DNA from: CAYFSS01 sp964345975
GTDB lineage: Bacteria > Bacillota > Clostridia > Saccharofermentanales > Fastidiosipilaceae
Length of the DNA: 64,000 bases
Reading direction: 5' to 3'
NCBI GenBank assembly: GCA_964345975.1
Contig: CAYFSS010000005.1
Location: 1-64,000, forward strand
Below, piece by piece: positions 61,917-64,000 of the stretch (positions within the stretch are counted from its first letter, which is position 1; every line of letters starts with the position of its first letter). Under the pieces are notes generated by a model, which was not told the DNA's origin, searched no databases, and saw only the letters and a list, made by a program, of their open reading frames with translations. Position numbers and translations under genes: made by a program.

Positions 61917-64000
61917 GTGGCAATGCTAAGGAGCAACAAAAATAGACGAGCATCATCAAATTCTGAAACGACCGGGGAAACACCGGGTCAGCAGATGTCG
62001 CATGCCTCAAATGCGCCGGATAGAAACAATTTCTTCGACGACTTCGAAACATTTTACTACACTGGGCACTTTGCGGACGATCCATCAAGGGAAACCGATA
62101 CATTCAGGCATGATACTGTCACCGATGGATACCAAGTAGACCCGATTCCCGAGTCCCAATATCAACCACCGACTGACATGATCGATGAAATTGCTGAAGA
62201 AGAGGAAACGCCGGTTCCCGGGATTCGCCGCGTTGTTATCCCTGCGCTAGTCCAAGCGGAAGTTCCTACCTCAATAGAGTCCGTTACAGAAGAGTCTGTT
62301 ACAGAAGAAGTAAGCCCCGTCGCTGAACCTGAAGAAGCAGATCTTGTAGAGGAAGCGGATCCTGCAGAAGAAGCGGATCCTGTAGATGAAGCGGTAAATG
62401 TAGAACCGGGTGATAAGGAGCTTTCAGAGCCTGAAACAGTTCCTGAGCCATCTGTTGCGGATACGGAAGATCCTCTACCTGAACGCCCTATCATCAGACG
62501 TATCGGTCCCCCCGAAGCACTACCCGTACCGGTTCAGTCCGTACCTATTACCCCGGAAACCCGGACCGACATCAGTGAACCGGAAGAAGACGACGCTCAG
62601 TATACGGAGCAGATTCACATTGTGCCGGCCTTGGAGAAATCTGCCGTCCAAGAAAGAGACCACATCCCCAAGCCTTCCCAAGTTGATGAGCTTTCAGATA
62701 AGGACACGACAGCGGATGAAGATTCGTCCTCCACAGAGGCTACCCAGACAACCGAGCGCATCTATTTCCCGGCCGGTTTCACCCCGGATAAACAGCCTGT
62801 TGCTGAAGAAGGCGTCGTCCGAGAAGGGACTTTTGTTCCGAAACCTAAAGAAGAAAAAGAGACGGAGGAAAAGACAAATCTCGAATCCACGGATGCCATT
62901 GAAATTCGACGTGTCTTAAGCTTGGCGGAAGCCATCGTCTTGGAGCAAAATCTGAGGGCTCAGAATCCCTTGACAGATCTCACGACGACTGAGATCGAAA
63001 CGATCATGCTCGACGAAATGGGTGAAGATGTCGCGGGTGACAAAGATACGATCGATGAAACGCCCGCCCCATGGCACACACGAATTCCGGTCACCCTCGA
63101 TCTGCAAGATTCACTGAACCGTGCCGGTGAAGCTATTAAGCCAACGAAGGACAGCTTTGACCGCTGGATCGGTGGTCCTTTCCGTCCAAGTCCTCTCCCA
63201 ACGAACTTCAAGACTCTCAGTGAACCGCGTAAGCGTAGTCTCTTGCAGGAAGGACGATTGGAGGCAGAAACGAGAGGCCTTATACTCTCGAGTGCCATAG
63301 CCTACGCTGTCCTCTGGTTTATCTGGCTACTGTTACCTGCGAATTTCCTCGGCATTGTGAAAAATCAAGTCTCCGGTCAATTGCTCTATCAACTCCTACA
63401 AGCCGGTATGGTTCTTTTGATCCCGCTGATGCTCTTTGCAAAATACCACCCCTTCCCGTTAGGTCGTATCTTCGGTCCTGTCATGCCCTCGGGAAGTCAA
63501 TCTTTCACTTCCGCACTTATTGGTATCCCTTTGGGGGTCTTAGTCATATCTCTTCAAAACCTCAGCACATCGGTCATCCCTAACATCTATAGCAGTAATC
63601 TCAATCGCTATATGTTCATGCCACAAAGTCTAAGGCCGGGGAGCACCGTCTTCTTATGGGTAATCCATATCCTCTTGCCCTCATTTCTGGAGGAACTATT
63701 CTTCCGTGGCAATCTGTTCACCGGGCTCATGCGTCAAGGGCATAGGCGGGCAGCATTCATCTTGCCCTCCCTTCTCTATGCCTTCCTCTTCAAAGATCCA
63801 CTGATCTTTATCCCAATCTTGGTAGGCGTAGCCCTCTCATGGGTCCGTTATCGGAGCGCTTCGCTCTTTGGCTCCATGATCACGCATCTAAGCTTTGCCG
63901 CAACGATTTACTTCCTGTATCAGAATGTACCGGCCTTTGTTAGGACGATGCCGCTTAGCTCAACGGCGGGGCAGGCAAGCCTCTATGCATCGGTTGTGGC
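61917..64000 (+). CDS. CPBP-family intramembrane protease with long acidic N-terminal region (partial, runs off right edge)
   Basis: The GTG at 61917 is chosen because GAGGAG lies 5 bases upstream; an ATG at 61923 is in frame. 694 codons are visible. Residues about 1-450 are acidic, Pro/Glu/Asp/Thr-rich and probably disordered, including four tandem six-residue EEADPx-like units encoded near 62326-62400. Membrane segments start near residue 459. The protease motif EELFFR (in LPSFLEELFFRGNLF) and a later THLSF histidine mark the CAAX/CPBP (Abi) family. The cytoplasmic tail role is unknown. Confidence 0.8.
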   Translation, partial: MAMLRSNKNRRASSNSETTGETPGQQMSHASNAPDRNNFFDDFETFYYTGHFADDPSRETDTFRHDTVTDGYQVDPIPESQYQPPTDMIDEIAEEEETPVPGIRRVVIPALVQAEVPTSIESVTEESVTEEVSPVAEPEEADLVEEADPAEEADPVDEAVNVEPGDKELSEPETVPEPSVADTEDPLPERPIIRRIGPPEALPVPVQSVPITPETRTDISEPEEDDAQYTEQIHIVPALEKSAVQERDHIPKPSQVDELSDKDTTADEDSSSTEATQTTERIYFPAGFTPDKQPVAEEGVVREGTFVPKPKEEKETEEKTNLESTDAIEIRRVLSLAEAIVLEQNLRAQNPLTDLTTTEIETIMLDEMGEDVAGDKDTIDETPAPWHTRIPVTLDLQDSLNRAGEAIKPTKDSFDRWIGGPFRPSPLPTNFKTLSEPRKRSLLQEGRLEAETRGLILSSAIAYAVLWFIWLLLPANFLGIVKNQVSGQLLYQLLQAGMVLLIPLMLFAKYHPFPLGRIFGPVMPSGSQSFTSALIGIPLGVLVISLQNLSTSVIPNIYSSNLNRYMFMPQSLRPGSTVFLWVIHILLPSFLEELFFRGNLFTGLMRQGHRRAAFILPSLLYAFLFKDPLIFIPILVGVALSWVRYRSASLFGSMITHLSFAATIYFLYQNVPAFVRTMPLSSTAGQASLYASVV

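Noticed and set aside
1..64000. Prophage, insertion sequences, integrated elements
   Set aside because: No transposase, integrase, phage structural gene, terminal inverted repeats or tRNA-flanked junctions seen.

Overview
The window looks like a scaffolded draft chromosome of a Gram-positive, low-to-mid GC Firmicute of the Clostridia type. This placement is an inference from gene content: fused AccD-AccA, FabK-type enoyl reductases, BioY, a MarR-type regulator closing the fab operon, carboxynorspermidine synthesis and strong AGGAGG ribosome sites. Two runs of exactly 100 N (16747-16846 and 43882-43981) are scaffold gaps. No tRNA, rRNA, insertion sequence, prophage or CRISPR array is visible. 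An alpha-L-fucosidase and large repeat-bearing surface proteins suggest a host-associated lifestyle.

Layout. 1-2380 (-): start of a large secreted adhesin with a VWA domain and 79-residue repeats. 2771-7246 (+): carboxynorspermidine dehydrogenase and decarboxylase, a UBA/DUF4342 protein and an HI0933-type flavoprotein. 7412-12496 (-): a membrane-anchored VWA protein, a secreted double-SIMPL protein and a Gfo/Idh/MocA oxidoreductase. 12708-16416 (-): nrdB and nrdA behind a promoter that carries two NrdR boxes. 16692-16901: a 17-bp tandem repeat array broken by the first gap. 16917-18955 (+): SDR plus DASS-type transporter. 19378-22666 (+): aldo/keto reductase, GH29 fucosidase, DUF1858 protein and YhcH-family sugar protein.

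22810-34055 (-) is a 13-gene fatty-acid operon in the order bioY, acpP, accB, accC, accD-accA fusion, fabH, fabK, second fabK-like gene, fabD, fabG, fabF, fabZ, marR. It has a clear promoter and a candidate operator in its leader. A divergent biotin-ligase-like gene lies just upstream. BioY would import biotin, the ligase would load AccB, and the operon would carry malonyl-ACP through the elongation cycle, possibly with the terminal MarR protein as feedback regulator.

35160-38012 (+): a TPP riboswitch and a three-gene ABC importer for a thiamine precursor, followed by a TatD-like hydrolase that overlaps murE (-) tail to tail. 40109-44608: GNAT, GT28-type glycosyltransferase, CmpB-type membrane protein, DUF302 protein and an M50-like membrane protease broken by the second gap and by an apparent frameshift. 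44717-48567 (+): hydantoinase-A protein, histone-deacetylase-fold protein with a cysteine-rich tail, RNase Z. 48751-51010 (+): methionine synthesis (metY, metA). 52068-55981 (+): five genes of an Nqr/Rnf-type ion-pumping oxidoreductase ending in nqrF, with no nqrA, rnfB or rnfC at the locus; this is the most unusual system in the window. 56522-60762 (-): pth and mfd. 61099-61839 (-): TIM-barrel protein. 61917 to the right edge (+): CPBP intramembrane protease with a very long acidic disordered N-terminus.
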